Of a stretch of DNA of 6,262 nucleotides, positions 5,407-6,262 are shown piece by piece. The stretch spans positions 1-6,262 of the forward strand of contig URSW01000104.1 of the NCBI GenBank assembly GCA_900550625.1. The letters run 5' to 3'. The stretch is from an uncultured Eubacteriales bacterium (GTDB taxonomy: Bacteria; Bacillota; Clostridia; Oscillospirales; CAG-272). The notes beneath the pieces were generated by a model. It had not been told where the DNA came from and ran no database searches. It saw only the letters and a program-made list of their open reading frames with translations. Numbering within the stretch: position 1 is the first letter of the stretch; every line of letters begins with the position of its first letter. A program made the position numbers and the translations under genes.

Positions 5407-6262
5407 AATTCCTCCCGAATCAGCTTGCCGAAGCTGAGCGTTACGATCTCCATTTTGCGGAATTCGCATCCGCCGTCGTCGGCGAGCGGGTCTCCCGTGA
5501 GCTGATCCGCGTTCGCCATGCAGCCCTTGCCGCACTTCTCGCGCAGGATGCAGCGCCCGCAGGAATAATCGCTTTCGGCGCGGGCTTTGGCGATGCCGCG
5601 CACCCGGCGCATTTCCTCCGCGAATTCCGTCTCGTCGAAGGAAAGCGCGTTTGCCACGGTGAATTTACCGTCGTACAGCCCCTGACAGGGCTGAATCGAG
5701 CCGTCGGTCTTTACGCAGAGCGACAGCTCGGAATCGTCGAGCGACAGCGGACATCCGAGCGAGCACAGCGGAAGCTGCGCGTTTGCGCCGCTCTCTTCGT
5801 TGAGACGCTGCACCGTTTTCATCACCTTCAGCTTTTCAAGCGGGGTGAGCGTCTTTTCGTCCCATTCGCATTCGCCGTTCCCGGAGCGGAAGATAAACGC
5901 GAATTCCGGTGTGAAGCCGAGCGAGAGAGCAAGACGGTAGAATTTTTCGACATCCGCGAGGTTGCCCCTCGACACGACCATCTTCAGCCGCTTTTCGGCG
6001 GGCGAATCTGATACCGAACGCGCGAATTCGACTGCCTTTTCAAAATTCCCGCGTCCGCGCGTGAGCGCGTTCGTCTCCTCGCTTGAGCCGTCGAGGCTTA
6101 TCTGCAGCGTCATGTTCTTCTGCGACTTTATCGCCGGTGCGAGTACCGATCTTGCGGCGGCGGTGGTTCCGTTCGTAGTGACCCCGAACGAAAGCTGCGG
6201 ATAGCGCGACGGAAGAGCTGCGATCTTTTCGAACTCCGAGTGGAGCGTCGGCTCGCCGCCGG
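5403..6262 (-). CDS. Radical SAM/SPASM enzyme, 5' end outside the window
   Basis: The C-terminal 285 residues of a radical SAM enzyme are visible; the start and the CxxxCxxC cluster motif lie beyond the right edge. The frame is open through 6262. The visible part opens with GGEPTLH, the SAM-binding GGEP motif, followed by TTNGT (28-32) and SLDG (55-58), both typical of the radical-SAM barrel. The C-terminal SPASM domain carries Cys166, 170, 182 and 192, then Cys234-x2-237-x5-243-x3-247 and Cys265, matching the CX2CX5CX3C spacing that binds auxiliary [4Fe-4S] clusters. A methionine at 6113 is internal, not a start, because conserved motifs precede it. SPASM enzymes usually modify peptides or proteins (thioether, C-C or carbonyl chemistry), but some act on small molecules. 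The gene is coupled to the ACP-FkbH gene by an ATGA overlap, so the products probably serve one pathway. Confidence 0.9.
   Translation of the reverse strand, partial: GGEPTLHSEFEKIAALPSRYPQLSFGVTTNGTTAAARSVLAPAIKSQKNMTLQISLDGSSEETNALTRGRGNFEKAVEFARSVSDSPAEKRLKMVVSRGNLADVEKFYRLALSLGFTPEFAFIFRSGNGECEWDEKTLTPLEKLKVMKTVQRLNEESGANAQLPLCSLGCPLSLDDSELSLCVKTDGSIQPCQGLYDGKFTVANALSFDETEFAEEMRRVRGIAKARAESDYSCGRCILREKCGKGCMANADQLTGDPLADDGGCEFRKMEIVTLSFGKLIREEL
5411..5416 (-). promoter_or_regulatory. Ribosome binding site of the ACP-FkbH gene
   Basis: On the minus strand this reads GGGAGG, 4 nt before the ATG at 5406, and lies within the last codons of the radical-SAM gene. It rules out the longer in-frame start at 5535, which would fall inside the SPASM domain. 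Confidence 0.85.

Noticed and set aside
4933..5505. A 190-codon plus-strand open frame opposite the ACP-FkbH and radical-SAM genes.
   Set aside because: The minus-strand frames carry unmistakable ACP, HAD and SPASM motifs; the plus-strand product resembles nothing and lacks a ribosome binding site.

Overview
The window looks like a chromosomal segment of a moderately GC-rich Gram-positive anaerobe, most likely a gut-type clostridium (Oscillospiraceae/Ruminococcaceae or a relative). This is inferred from strong GGAGG ribosome binding sites, two lipoproteins with N-terminal lipoboxes, compact hairpin terminators, and a radical-SAM/SPASM enzyme next to an FkbH-type protein. No rRNA, tRNA, CRISPR array or transposase was seen.

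Left region (1-1720, minus strand). Two genes for putative lipoproteins of unknown function run right to left: a 100-aa protein with a low-complexity tail (1418-1720), then a 395-aa protein with a Pro-rich linker and a helical domain (57-1244). A perfect-stem terminator follows at 6-34. The 173-bp gap between them carries a three-unit 17-bp tandem repeat.

Middle region (1721-3021, plus strand). A noncoding divergent spacer leads to a good promoter (-35 TTGACA, 17-bp spacer, -10 TAAACT). Its likely transcript has a long leader with a 27-codon ORF that has an ideal ribosome binding site and a CCxxC motif. Next come an unknown six-helix membrane protein (213 aa) and a 26-bp perfect palindrome plus T-run as terminator.

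Right region (3078-6262, minus strand). Three tightly overlapping genes form one operon that enters from beyond the right edge. In order of transcription they are a radical-SAM/SPASM enzyme (5' end cut off by the window), an acyl-carrier-protein/FkbH fusion (HAD-IIIC plus GNAT-like domain), and an NTP_transf_5-type nucleotidyltransferase. FkbH proteins load a glycolytic three-carbon unit (glyceryl) onto a carrier thiol. SPASM radical-SAM enzymes usually modify peptides or proteins. NTP_transf_5 proteins recur in peptide-tailoring and other small biosynthetic clusters. The set therefore suggests an uncharacterised biosynthetic or post-translational tailoring pathway that uses a carrier-bound acyl unit. 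Its substrate and upstream genes are not visible. This operon is the most interesting part of the window.
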